From Corallium rubrum (taxonomy: Eukaryota; Cnidaria; Anthozoa; Scleralcyonacea; Coralliidae): a DNA stretch of 64,000 nucleotides. Below, one piece after another: positions 43,200 through 54,211 of this stretch. The position numbers were made by a program, and so were the translations under genes. Under the pieces are notes generated by a model, which saw nothing but the letters and a program-made list of their open reading frames with translations, made no database searches and was not told the origin of the DNA. The DNA is taken from contig OZ036004.1 in NCBI GenBank assembly GCA_964035015.1, forward strand, positions 9,449,468 to 9,513,467. The letters are read 5' to 3'. Numbering within the stretch: the stretch's first letter is position 1; every line of letters starts with the position of its first letter.

Positions 43200-43882
43200 A
43201 TTTTCCTGATCAAACGAGAACGCAAGTCATCGCAAGTTTTAGCTTGTGCTTGCTTGTGTCTCGTTTGATCGCCAGCTTGCGATGACTTGTGGTGACTTGT
43301 GTTAGCTTGCGACTAATTTGATCTTGTTCAAATTTCATCGCAGGTTTTCTTCAACTTGCGAGGGCTTGCATACCCTGCGAGTCAGAGCCCCTTTCCGACC
43401 TACGCAGGCTTCGGGGGAAAGTGGGCTCTGCCAACAAACTCGTTCTTCGCCCCAAGTTTGGGGCGAGTCAGTCAGGTTTTAAACTGGTCAAACAAGTTCT
43501 AGTTTATGAATACACGCAAGCAGGAAAATAGCAAGTAACGCGTTAGAGCCTGGGCCCAAAATGGTATCTTGGCAACCGTTCACGCATGCTCAAAAAGAAA
43601 TACCAAGTTTGTTGGCAGAGCCCACTTTCCCCCGAAGCCTGTGTAGGTTGGAAAGGGGCCTGACTCGCAGGGTAGAGCTTGCGAAACGTTTGAACACAAA
43701 ACACAAGTCAATGCAGTTTTTGTGCTCCGTCGCCATAGAAACTACCATGACAACTAGCGTAAAGGTGTGGGAACTAGCGGAAGTGCAGAACTTGCGACGA
43801 CTTGTGCCGATGTTTGACTGATGGCATCGCAAGTCATTGTAAGCTAACTTGCGATGATTTGCGTTCTTGTTTGATTAGAGCT
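43200..43882. mobile_element. PIF/Harbinger-like MITE built of TTGCGATGACTTG words, hosting another MITE
   Basis: CTGATCAAACGAGAACGC at the left, GCGTTCTTGTTTGATTAG at the right, TTA flanks (43197-43199, 43883-43885). The interior repeats AACTTGCGA, CTTGCGATGACTTG and CGCAAG. Confidence 0.8.
43371..43674. mobile_element. MITE with TACCCT ends, copy 2 (nested)
   Basis: TACCCTGCGAGTCAGAGCCC and complementary right end; flanks GGGCTTGC and GAGCTTGC look like an 8-bp duplication with one mismatch. Inserted into the element at 43200-43882. Confidence 0.82.
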
Positions 43883-44029
43883 TTAAACTGTCTTGTAATT
43901 ATAGCCATCAGTATTAATCTTGCACATGGCATTGATCTGGAGTGTAATTTACAAATTTTGCGAAAACTGGTATATTCTGAATTTATGAATATTTTTGTAA
44001 AATCTCACAATTCAGTCGTGTTGATTAGA

Positions 44030-45385
44030 CTTAGCATTATGATTAAGATTTACATTATCATTATGATGATGATTATGTTTATGATTATTATTAGGATTAA
44101 CATGATTATGATTATGATTACGGTTAAGATTAGGATTACTATTGAGATTAACATCATGATTATGGCTACGATTAGGATAAGAATTAACATGATTAGCATT
44201 AGAATTGGGATTTTGATTAGGATTAACATGATTAGGATTAACATTAGGATTAGGATTAAAATTGGGATTATGATTAGAATTAACATTATGATTAGGATTA
44301 ACATTAGGATTAGGATTTACATTAGGATTAACATAATGATTATGCATGATTATGATTATGATTATGATTATGATTATGATTAGGATTAGGATTAACATGA
44401 TTACGATTAGGATTAACATTAGGATTGCTATTTGGATTAACATTATGATTATGATTTGGATCAACATGATGATGATTAGGATTACGATTAGGATTAACAT
44501 TAGGATTAGGATTAACATGATTAGGATTTACATTACGATTAGGATTAACATGATTAGGATTAACATTAGGATTAGGATGAACATTAGGATTAGGAATAGG
44601 ATTAGGATTAGGATTAGGATTAAGATTAGGATTAACATTAGGATTAACATTAGGATTAGGATTTACATTAGGATTAACATTAGGATTAGGCTTAGGATTA
44701 ACATTAGGATTAACATTAGGATTAGGATTTATATTAGGATTAACATTAGGATTAGGATTAGGATTAACATTAGGATTACGATTTACATTATGATTAGGAT
44801 TAACATTAGGCTTAGGATTTACATTAGGATTATGATTAACATTAGGATTACGATTAGGGTTAACATTAGGATTACGATTAGTCCTAATCCTAATCCTAAT
44901 GATAATCATGATATAAATCCTAATCACCTAATGTTAATCGTAATCATGTTAATCCTAATCCTAATGTTAATCCTAATCGTAATCCCAATGTTAATCCTAA
45001 TCCTAATGTTAATCCTAATCCTAATGTTAATCCTAATCGTAATCCTAAGGCAAATCCTAATCCCAATGTTAATCCTAATCCTAATGTTAATCCTAATCCT
45101 AATGTTAATCCTAATCCTAATGTTAATCCTAATCGTAATCCTAAGGCAAATCCTAATCCCAATGTTAATCCTAATCCTAATGTTAATCCTAATCCTAATG
45201 TTAATCCTAATCGTAATCCTAATGTTAATCCTAATCCTAATGTTAATCCTAATCATAATTTTAATCCTAGTCCTAATGTTAATCCTAATCCTAATGTTAA
45301 TCCTAATCGTAATCCTAATGGTTTTGGATTCGGATTTACATTGTGATTAGGATCAACATTAGGATTAAGATTAGGATTATAAGAT
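44030..45385. repeat. TTAGGA/TTAACA satellite with strand switch
   Basis: From 44030 to 44880 the plus strand repeats ATTAGGATTAACATTAGG-type units; from about 44880 to 45320 it repeats the complement TTAATCCTAATGTTAATCC. Pure TTAGGA hexamers occur near 44590-44640. ORFs here are repeat artefacts. Confidence 0.93.
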
Positions 45386-45424
45386 TTGTTAAAGAAAAAC
45401 GACTACAAATCTCCATTCGAGCCT

Positions 45425-45545
45425 CACTGACTCAATGTCAATGATTGGTGAATAGAGGCTAGAACATTTAACCGATTACTATAGAAGTTTGCAGGTTTAA
45501 TCTCTGTCTGAGGGGTTCAAAAACATTTTGAGCTTGACGAACTTC
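45425..45545 (+). mobile_element. Degenerate tRNA-derived SINE
   Basis: AGTTTGCAGGTTTAATCTC (box B-like) and TTTTGAGCTTGACGAACTTC match the SINEs at 25665 and 35420. Confidence 0.55.
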
Positions 45546-45705
45546 TTTTATTCCAAACGTTTGTTACAAACAGAATTGTCCTAAATTTGCACCAAACCTC
45601 GTTTTAACTGAGTAATGAGTTATTTAACGTCTTAAGCACAGGATGTGGTCACCCAATCATCCGAGCCAGAGGCTCATGTTAAAAGTGCACGACATAAGCT
45701 AAGAC

Positions 45706-45919
45706 CTAAGTGTTGATTTTACGGAGAGAGGAAAACCGCAGAACCCTGCGAAAAACCCTTGAAGCACAGGAGAGACCAACTAAACTCTACTCACATGAAA
45801 TTCAAGTTCGAGAATGGGGTTATTCCTAGACGATCACCCATCCAAGTACTAACCCCGTCCAACTGGGCTTAACTACAGCGGTGAGAGGCAGCGCCATAAC
45901 AGCACACGCCACCCGTGCT
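45706..45919 (-). mobile_element. 5S rRNA-derived SINE
   Basis: Minus-strand copy with GTACTTGGATGGGTGATCG and the conserved GGAGAGACCAACTAAACTC (plus strand) body. Confidence 0.85.
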
Positions 45920-46058
45920 TCACCTAAAATACAAAAACCTGAAAAATACAAAAACGCAAAAAGGATACTAGAAACCTGCACAGAAGTATAACGATGTTCA
46001 AAACTGAACGAGACTGAAACGTATTGCAAATGTGACATCTTGATTTCTGGGGCGCACG

Positions 46059-46512
46059 GATGGCGTGTGCTGTTAGGGCTCTGCCTCACCAACAGTTAAG
46101 CCCGGATGGGTGACCGTCTGGGAACAACCCCGTTCTTGAGCTTGGGACTCATGTGACTAGAGTTTAGTTGGTCTCTCCTGTGCCCCGAGGGTTTTTCGCC
46201 GGGTTCTCCGTTTTTCCTCCCTCCGTAAAATCAACACCTAGGGCTTAGCTGCTTAAGTCTAGTTCTCATACGTCGCCGACGGTCGCAGATCATCGCCGAT
46301 TAATGACTTAGATGCATGTTAAAACGCGAAGTGCAGCAGCATGTTAAGTAATAAAGAACAATGCAGAAAAGCAGTGCTTTTCTGCATTGTTCTTTATTAC
46401 ATAACATGCATCTAAATCATAAATCGGCGACGATCTGCGACTGTCGGCGACATATGAAAACTGGGCTTTAAAGCGCCTTTGATATGCCTCGACACGGCCA
46501 CATTGAAAAATC
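46059..46512 (+). mobile_element. 5S rRNA-derived SINE split by a MITE
   Basis: The 5' part 46059-46252 continues at 46471 with GCGCCTTTGATATGCCTCG, the same tail as at 42175. The MITE at 46256-46467 sits exactly between. Confidence 0.85.
46256..46467. mobile_element. PIF/Harbinger-like MITE inserted in a SINE, 212 bp
   Basis: Ends AGTCTAGTTCTCATACG / CATATGAAAACTGGGCT; TTA on both sides (46253-46255, 46468-46470). The uninterrupted SINE at 42150-42180 shows the empty site (GGCTGCTTCGAGCGCC). Confidence 0.88.
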
Positions 46513-48620
46513 CTTAGGAGTAATTTGATTGCAAAGATACACGTTTGATGTATTCTAATTAAAGACCATTATTTCTGATCTGTTGGCCCGGCAGAAATCA
46601 AGTTTAGGTCAATTTGTGTGATACCCTGTTAGCAGAGCCTTCTTCTCCTTATTTCTGAGAGAGAGGGGAAGAAAAGAAGGCTATAGATTTAAGTAACCCG
46701 TTTAAGACCCGTTTAACCGGTTCTTGCTTTGTTTTCTGCCTTGATTTGGACTGGGTTCGAGATTGTAACCAAGCAACTGACATGCATGCGCAATGGAACC
46801 AGTCACAAATACAGCCGAGACCTTCTTTTCTTCCGCTTTCTCAGTGAAGAAATAACTGGAAAAGAAAGCTCTGTTCGAAAATAACTGGAAAAGAAAGCTC
46901 TGTTCAGTATTTGTGTTAAGGCATGGTCCTGAATGTTCAGGGATTCCTATAGTCAATGTAAGTTTTCGTCTTGAAGTTTGCAGTTTGGAATTTTAATATG
47001 AAATTTTGCTTAGAATACGACGACACATATAGTCCCCTTTGACACACCATGTAGAGTATTGAAGGTTCTAGACGCGATGCCTATCAAGCGGCTCGCATTC
47101 AAATCAGCTTTCTTGTATATAGATATAATTATATCAGTGAGTTATTTTTAAAGCATTTGCCGTTATATTTATGCTTTGTGTATAACACATGACTGCTAAA
47201 CAATATGTCACAACCCCGAAGACAACAACCTTTTGAAATCGTGTTATTAAAGGAACCGTTCAATTGAACAACCCAATTTCTATACTCTTCGATTTGGGAA
47301 ACACTTTACGCCTTTATACCACAAGCGAGGGCTATGTGTATTCTCTAATGCACACAATAAAGCAAATAAAACCTCTACAGAGCTCCCAAACGCTCGCGCC
47401 AGTGGGGTTGTGATTATTCCGTTGATGACTGCTTGGAAACTGTATTGTACGACGCTTTTGATTCGCAGGAGATACATGACAATAGGGCGATAAATCCTAA
47501 TCATTTTAGCAAATGCCGACGCGAAGAATGGCGATAATAACGAGCAAAGAATAGTCCGGATGGTATCCCGTGATGCGCTTTGTTTGCGCTCCTCAGCAGA
47601 TCGACGTGTTTATACGGAGAATGGGTTCGCCACGGTAAGCACAGGTTCCCCGCGTTATTGAAGACAGCCAATGCATCAAACCATTTTGTGACAGATTACA
47701 CCTATACATTTTTCCTAACCAACCTGAGTTACTGTGATTAAGGGCTTCTCTCGAAACGTCAGTTTTTTGCTACTAAAAAATTTGACGTTTTACCACTTTT
47801 TCCGAATTTGCTCTGTTCTGAGAACATGACCATTGTCTTCGCAGCACTAGTTACGTTTTTACAATCTGTGTTATATAGATACCTATGTATTTGATATCAA
47901 ACAAAAAAAATAGGGTGCCATGTCCTTATAAGAAAAAACATCTAAATATACTAGAAGCGAGTATTTGTCATAGTAACACCACGTTTATGATTTATGGCTG
48001 AGCTTTCTACCAGTTAACTCAGGTCTTTAGCAGAGCAAAAAGGTTACTACGAATACCCGCTTCTATTAGAATTTGTCACCGTGCAAACATTCAAAGAATT
48101 AACATTTAAATTACTAGTTCGCACTGTATACGAAGAAAGAATTATTAACTATGTGTAATTCTAGTTTTAATTTGTGGTAATTGCACTGCATAGTTATACT
48201 GCATGGAGTTAAATACTACATAGTTACAATTACATAGTTGCCCCATACCACTGGAGTTAAACACTGGTTAAAAACTCGGTCTTTTTGCATATAAGGTAAT
48301 TTCAGTGGGCAGAAAAGTTCAAATTTCAGCCTGAGGTTGCTATAGGTGGAGCCTAGAGGTTTTTGTATATCGGATGTATACTGTACGATGTATATAGTGG
48401 TTAAACGCTGCACATGCAGCGGGTTAAGGATTAGGCAACGAGTAGCTAAACAAGATATATAACATCGAATTTAAAACACAACGACTACGACTACGGCAGC
48501 GTGGTTTGAACAATAGACTTTTATGTCATATACAAAGAGCTTTTGCAAATGACGGTCCCGAGAGTAATCTTTACGCCGTCGTGACTCTGTTGACAACGTA
48601 GAAAAGGCATTTTTACGTTG
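46513..48620. other. Unassigned intergenic region
   Basis: About 2.1 kb without a recognisable gene. An open frame at 47280-47504 (minus) has no known domain or splice partner. Confidence 0.5.
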
Positions 48621-48838
48621 AACCTGAGTCACTACAGAAGCCTTGGAAAAGCTTAACATTACTCTCGCGACTACCATATATAGATTGAACAAGTGTTCTT
48701 CCTCAAGAATTTAAGAACAAAACGAGTCCGTGCGATTATGTATCTTGAAATTTGTATGTATAAATACACCACCATTTAATATCACTGTTGAACTTTCTAC
48801 CGTAGCCGTAGTCCGTTGTCTGAATCTTAAAGTCCCTA
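48621..48838. repeat. Dispersed repeat R3, copy 2
   Basis: Matches 2190-2410 in direct orientation. Confidence 0.8.
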
Positions 48839-48842
48839 ATAT

Positions 48843-49090
48843 AGCGAGGTTCAGATCACACTTCCACTACCGCTACCGCTACCGTAAATATAATTAAGCA
48901 TGTCAAATATTGCTTTTACGTTCAGTAATGGTCGCAGGTCTCAAACCTAGTGCAAAAAGAAAGCCTTTTACGATACTAGGATTAAAACCAACTACGACTA
49001 CAGAACGAAAAAGCGAACATTATATATACACCAGTTTAACCACATTTACGGTAGCAGTAGCGGTAGTGGAAGTGTGATCTGAACCTCGCT
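48843..49090. mobile_element. Foldback MITE, 248 bp
   Basis: AGCGAGGTTCAGATCACACT and its complement are exact ends; arms carry CCACTACCGCTACCG repeats. Confidence 0.87.
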
Positions 49091-49291
49091 ATTGCAAAAC
49101 CAAAGACAATAGTTAATTAATTGTCGATTAACATTAGTATTTTCGCAGCTTATCTAGGGATTTTAAAACTCGTTTAACAACGGTTAAACGGCGTTTCTCC
49201 AATCAGCCCTAGGAGATTTAGGCTAAATGCAACATAGACCAAGTGCATGTTGCTTATGATGTTGTAAGACATTGATGGCAACTGTATATTG

Positions 49292-49390
49292 GGGATAACT
49301 GTTTGTGCGCTTGTAACTAAAGTCATTTGCAGTCGTATATATACGACTGCAAATGACTTTAGTTACAAGCGCACAAACAGTTATCCCCAA
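49292..49390. repeat. Near-perfect palindrome, about 49-bp arms
   Basis: GGGGATAACTGTTTGTGCGC to CTGCAAATGACT pairs base for base around a TATATA centre at 49340. Confidence 0.92.
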
Positions 49391-50890
49391 GTGTCTGTCT
49401 AACCCAATTAGTTAAACCAAACATTCTATGCCAATGCACTTTATTTATATAGAAGGTCTTTTCTGGATCAACATCGACCCGCGACCTATAACTTTGTCTC
49501 CATTCACAATGAACCTCGGGACTTCTCTTAAAATAGTCTTCTAGTTAAAACGGGATTGCATGCATCGCTCGCGTGACATGAAACAGTGATAAATTATGAT
49601 TGGACGTACGACGCAGGGTCACTATCGGAGACTGCACGAATTTATAAATACGGAATGAGCTGTATCCGCTCAGTCATCACAGGGGTTCGCAAAATGACTC
49701 GATGAAAATTTGACCGCGAAACATACCGAGACATCATGCAATAGCGCATAGTTCACTTCAATTCCAATATGTTATTATCATACGTATAAATACCCAAATA
49801 TTAATACATACAAGTTATTTAATGAAAAACCCGACACATGATCTCGAAAACAGTCAACGCCCTTGCATCGCCCTGATGTAGTGGCTTGAGTTTATTTGTA
49901 TAGTCTAGGCCTTCTTATTGGAAAGGCCCGCAAGGAAACTCCACTAAGGCAATACTTGCATATAAGACTTCTGTTTATGTCTACACTGAAATACCCTGTA
50001 GCAGTGTGTTAAAAAACTTGGCAACTTGCTCACATATTTGTGGAGATGCAGATCTTTTTGTATTGTTCTCGTTGTTATATATTGTTGAAACGAAAACTAT
50101 TTCAAAAATGTTAAAACCGAACGGGGTTTTTCAATAACGATATTCCATATATGAATAACTGACAAGACAGGTGTCCAAAGCAGTCTTTATTTTATTTTAT
50201 AGAGTAACGAGTTGAATGATAATCCTTTTGTTTATAATAAAAAGTACAATCAATCGATGATTTCACAATCATTCGCAAACTAGCGTAAGACAGTGTAATT
50301 GTATAAAGAGTCACCTTAAAAGTTGATTCACATGTCGAGTCACCATCCGTACCGAGTCACCAGACAAATCGATTCAGCCGTGTCGTGTTGCCAGACGAGT
50401 GTGTTTTTCCGAGTCTCGCCAAGCTATAGTTCGAGTTGAGTCGTTTAAGACATTTTTTTACGAGTACTATATAGGCAATTTTTCGTGAGGCTCGTTTCGC
50501 AATGCTTTGCGCGAGAAATTGTCAGACCCCAATCTTAAGTCACGCGACTTTGTTAAACTCAGAATTGCACGAAGTTTAACCCAGTTCTCCTTTGCGCATG
50601 GAACGATTGCGGCAACGTTTGAAAGGATTTTTAAAGATTACATACAGTGTTACACCTCTTTTGCAACTTCTTCACAATTAACGCAATGAGTTGTGCGAGA
50701 AGCCGCTTATATGCTGAGCTACTCACTGTCTACTGATGGTAGATCACTAATAGTCAAGTTTTAAATACAAAACAGTGGTGAGGTTTCAGTTTGTTTCTTT
50801 TAAAATAATAGAGTTTGTCCGACTAGTTGGTTTATATGCTAAAATAATCAGACAACTCGTCCTCGCGTTGTTTATGAACGATATCAGCTA
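49391..50890. other. Unassigned intergenic region
   Basis: No gene, RNA or repeat recognised apart from CGAGTCACC words near 50340-50400. Confidence 0.5.
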
Positions 50891-50927
50891 GCATATATAT
50901 ATATATATACTAGGGCTCGTCGTCTAA

Positions 50928-50931
<4 letters not shown>

Positions 50932-50982
<51 letters not shown>
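50932..50982. repeat. (TA)n microsatellite
   Basis: About 50 bp of TA, with a shorter block at 50893-50910. Confidence 0.93.
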
Positions 50983-50990
<8 letters not shown>

Positions 50991-51060
50991 CCACTGTACT
51001 GTTCATATGCCCTTGTTAATTAAATACGGCATTTTTACGACATTACCACTACTTGAGTCT

Positions 51061-51161
51061 TTAACTCATTTCTGTCCGAGGGTTTCCCGAGAGGTGAATA
51101 AAATCGTCTGGCGTTAGCCAGAATAAAATACCGAAGACCTATTCGGACAGGAAAGAGTTAA
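51061..51161. mobile_element. 101-bp mini-element
   Basis: TTAACTCATTTCTGTCCGA and TCGGACAGGAAAGAGTTAA are ends; core AAAATCG, TCTGGCGTTAGCCAGA, ATAAAATA. Confidence 0.88.
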
Positions 51162-51286
51162 AGCAAACATTTAAACAAAACAAATTAAAAAATAATGCAC
51201 TTACTGAGTTAAAGGTACAATCTTAGAAAGATTTTATCTTCTTCTGTTACAATTGAACAAAACAATTTCAATTGGTTGAACAATTA

Positions 51287-51760
51287 AATGCCTATGAAAC
51301 GAAAATTAAGTTTGTCTTATTTGAAAGAACACTTAAAATGATAGAGTAACATCTTTTGAAGGTTTTCGTTTCCTTGCTTCGTTCTTGATATATTTTAGTT
51401 TGTTTGATGTAAATGTCACATGTTACGACGTCACAAGTGCATAATGAGTTATCGCAAAACGTTATATATCTTTGCTATTGTCAAATATAATCACTTGACA
51501 ATCTACATGTTTAGTGTTTTGGGCGAAACACACGCACATGCTTCCCTCGAATTATTTTGGATTGATAATAGCAAAGATATATAACTTTTTTCAATAACTC
51601 ATTATGCACATGTGGCGTTAAAATGTTTAATTTGCATATCAAACAAACTGAAATATCTCAAGAACGAAGCAAGGAAACGAAAAACTTCAAAAGATGTTAC
51701 TCCATCATTTTAAGTGTTCTTTCAAATAAGACAAACTTAATTTTTGTTTCATAGGCACTT
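51287..51760. mobile_element. Foldback element, about 200-bp arms
   Basis: GCCTATGAAACGAAAATTAA and AGTTTGTCTTATTTGAAAGA recur inverted at the right end; second copy at 18662-19551. Confidence 0.85.
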
Positions 51761-51827
51761 TAAAAGTCATGAACATGGAGTAATAGTTTTTCCTGTATAA
51801 ACCTCGTGGGTTTTCTGTAATTTGGCT

Positions 51828-51928
51828 TTAACTCATTCCTGTCCGGGGGCTTCCCCAGAGGTGAATAAAATCGTCTGGCGTTAGCCAGAATAAAATACTA
51901 AAGACCAATTCGGACAAGAAAGAGTTAA
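51828..51928. mobile_element. 101-bp mini-element
   Basis: Same length and core as 51061-51161; ends TTAACTCATTCCTGTCC and GGACAAGAAAGAGTTAA. Confidence 0.88.
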
Positions 51929-52021
51929 ATTGTTGTATATGGAAATTTAAATAATATTTGTCAATTTAGTTGATTCAAATTATGGCAACAATTATTGACA
52001 ATCGACAACCACTTAGATTTA

Positions 52022-52279
52022 AGGCCTGGCCAAACGCTTTCAACATTTCATTCAACATCTTTCAACATTGTTGAATTCAACCGTGATTCAACATGTTCGG
52101 AAAGCGTTTGGCCACCTCTGTTGAATAACTTGAACGTTGTTGAATGGTGTTGAATGATGTTGAACGAAATTTGAACATGTTCAAACGAAATTTCAACATG
52201 TTCAAATTTTCGTTCAACATATGCATTCAACAATGTTGAACGATGTTGAATGAAATGTTGAAAGCGTTTGGCTAGGCCT
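52022..52279. mobile_element. PIF/Harbinger-like MITE built of TTCAACATGTTGAA words
   Basis: AGGCCTGGCCAAACGCTTTC / complement; TTA flanks (52019-52021, 52280-52282). The interior repeats TTCAACAT, GTTGAATG and ATGTTCAAA. Confidence 0.87.
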
Positions 52280-52666
52280 TTACACATATATACCAAAACA
52301 ACTGAATAGTTGCGTTTATTCTAATATTAATTAAATTACATGCATAAAGGAATCAAGATTATTGACCAAAGAGAGCTATAAGCTTTGATTTAAACTTTTT
52401 ACTCGATTGTAATAAGCTATAGCTAGTTATATTGTTTTGGTTTATATATATATATGTCATAAGCTTACACGATGTTGGCAATTGCTCTGAAGAAGGCCTG
52501 CATGAGTCAACAGGTCAAAAGCTATTCAATTAATATAATAAACATATTATGTCACCAGAAATTTTCGCTTAATATGCTTTAATGCTTTAATGAAATACTC
52601 CTAAATCAGTGTTACACTATACTAGGAGGTTAACAGGTGCATACTAAAATTATATATTATAAAATA

Positions 52667-52674
<8 letters not shown>

Positions 52675-52732
<58 letters not shown>
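52675..52732. repeat. (TA)n microsatellite
   Basis: About 55 bp of TA adjoining the palindrome. Confidence 0.95.
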
Positions 52733-52734
<2 letters not shown>

Positions 52735-52868
52735 AATGGAGGTAGAGTGACTCAACAAATTTGACTAGGCATATTTATTACTATTTAGTTTCGGACCTCG
52801 TGGTACGAAACTAAATAGTAATAAATATGCCTAGTCAAATTTGTTGAGTCACTCTACCTCCATTTGTT
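52733..52868. repeat. Near-perfect palindrome, about 60-bp arms
   Basis: ACAAATGGAGGTAGAGTGAC and GAAACTAAATAGTAATAAAT arms mirror exactly around GGACCTCGTGGTAC near 52797. Confidence 0.93.
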
Positions 52869-52929
52869 TAATATGCTCTGGGTATCCATTGAGCACTCTG
52901 CCAAATGTTATTATAACCTACTCAACCTA

Positions 52930-52930
<1 letters not shown>

Positions 52931-52986
<56 letters not shown>
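52931..52986. repeat. (TA)n microsatellite
   Basis: About 55 bp of TA, 80 bp left of the Ngaro element. Confidence 0.95.
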
Positions 52987-52989
<3 letters not shown>

Positions 52990-53067
52990 AAAATTTTATT
53001 AAAATCTGGTTTAAAAAGTTAATACAGAAATTTTCGGCTGCAGAACTGTCAGCCTTCATCAGCATAT

Positions 53068-53315
53068 ATAATATATTTGCCCGCGAATAGGAACTTTATG
53101 CCTTCCGTCGTGTTAATGTTGAAAGGTAGTCAGATAACATAATCAAAGTGTATTGAGAACATATGACTTTAAAGATAAGAAATACCGGAAATACCTCAGT
53201 GAAGCTGGAATATCGAGATAACGATTACGGAATGGTGTTATAACACACCCTATCACTATTTTACTGCCATTCGCATACAGTCCACTGCCAAGTAAAGACA
53301 TTCTGAAATTTATTT
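53068..53315 (+). repeat. Ngaro split direct repeat A1
   Basis: A 248-bp repeat matching A2 at 59311-59558 with only a few mismatches by eye. It begins in the AATATATTTGCCCGCG block and carries ATGCCTTCCGTCGTG, complementary to the end of the B repeats. Confidence 0.9.
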
Positions 53316-53480
53316 GGAGATTCATTTAGCGATTTGTGTAAGTTGTTCTCCTCTTTTTTTCTTCCTATTGAAGGTAAGAGCTTGTTTTTGTTATTACTTG
53401 TAGTTACGAACTATTTCTGTTCAATCGCGTTCGTTCGTTCGCTTCTCGTTTTCTGTTGCGCGGCAATCACAATTTTACAA

Positions 53481-54065
53481 ATGGCCAATTCACCACCGAA
53501 GGTACTGATTATCGGCCATTCGTTTGTCAGGCGACTTCAGACTGACCTGAAGGCTCATTTCGATGAACGCGCCAGAATAGATTTTGGCCTTCACGGCACG
53601 GCAGTCGTGCATATGCACGGGATAGGCGGTCGGACAGTTCCCAAGTTACGGCACAATGACCTGACCGTAGTTTCCCGCCTATCACCCGAGATTATTATTC
53701 TCGAGATAGGAACCAACGACTTATCGGATTCTACCCCTGAGGTCGTGGGTTCGGAGATCGAAGACCTTGTCCGGCTCTTATTAGACCAATTTTCTGTTCG
53801 TGTCGTTGTTTTGTGTCGCGTTACCCCGCGCACCAGTAATAAGGCCCTTAAGTCCGACTTCAACAAACGAGCCGCGATTCTTAATCAGTACACACGGGTT
53901 GTGCTAGATCCATTTAGCCACGTTTTCTGCTGGACTCACAGAGGTTTTTCCAACCCAACGGTGACTCCGTTTTTACCGGACGGCGTGCACTTCAATCGCG
54001 TTGGGCAGTTCATGTTGTATCGCAGTTACCGCGGAGCTATCTTAGCAGCATTGCGTCTGTTGTAG
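53481..54065 (+). CDS. Ngaro SGNH/GDSL-type hydrolase ORF
   Basis: 194 codons starting MANSPPKVLIIGHSF. The GHSF block holds the candidate nucleophile Ser, GTND supplies the Asn of the third SGNH block, and PDGVHFN supplies the Asp and His. This is the compact domain of SGNH hydrolases, and similar ORFs are known as accessory genes in some Ngaro elements. The substrate is unknown; esterase or acetyl-transfer activity is inferred from the family. Here it precedes the gag-like ORF, separated from it by a 650-bp region that contains a hairpin array. Confidence 0.85.
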   Translation: MANSPPKVLIIGHSFVRRLQTDLKAHFDERARIDFGLHGTAVVHMHGIGGRTVPKLRHNDLTVVSRLSPEIIILEIGTNDLSDSTPEVVGSEIEDLVRLLLDQFSVRVVVLCRVTPRTSNKALKSDFNKRAAILNQYTRVVLDPFSHVFCWTHRGFSNPTVTPFLPDGVHFNRVGQFMLYRSYRGAILAALRLL

Positions 54066-54211
54066 CGTGGATATTGCCTAATTTTCGTAACTATTTCGTC
54101 GATATGCCGAAATCTGTTTTCACCTTACCGCAGTTATCGTGGGACTATTCCGATAGCGTTACATATATTGTAGCACATTTTTGTATTAAATACTGTATGT
54201 GAGTTATTGTT

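Noticed and set aside
44012-45350. Asn/Pro/Val or Ile/Arg repeat ORFs
   Set aside because: Products of the TTAGGA satellite. It is also not taken as a chromosome end, because unique sequence follows on both sides.
47280-47504. Open frame of about 74 codons on the minus strand
   Set aside because: No known domain, no ATG-supported gene model, no convincing splice partners.
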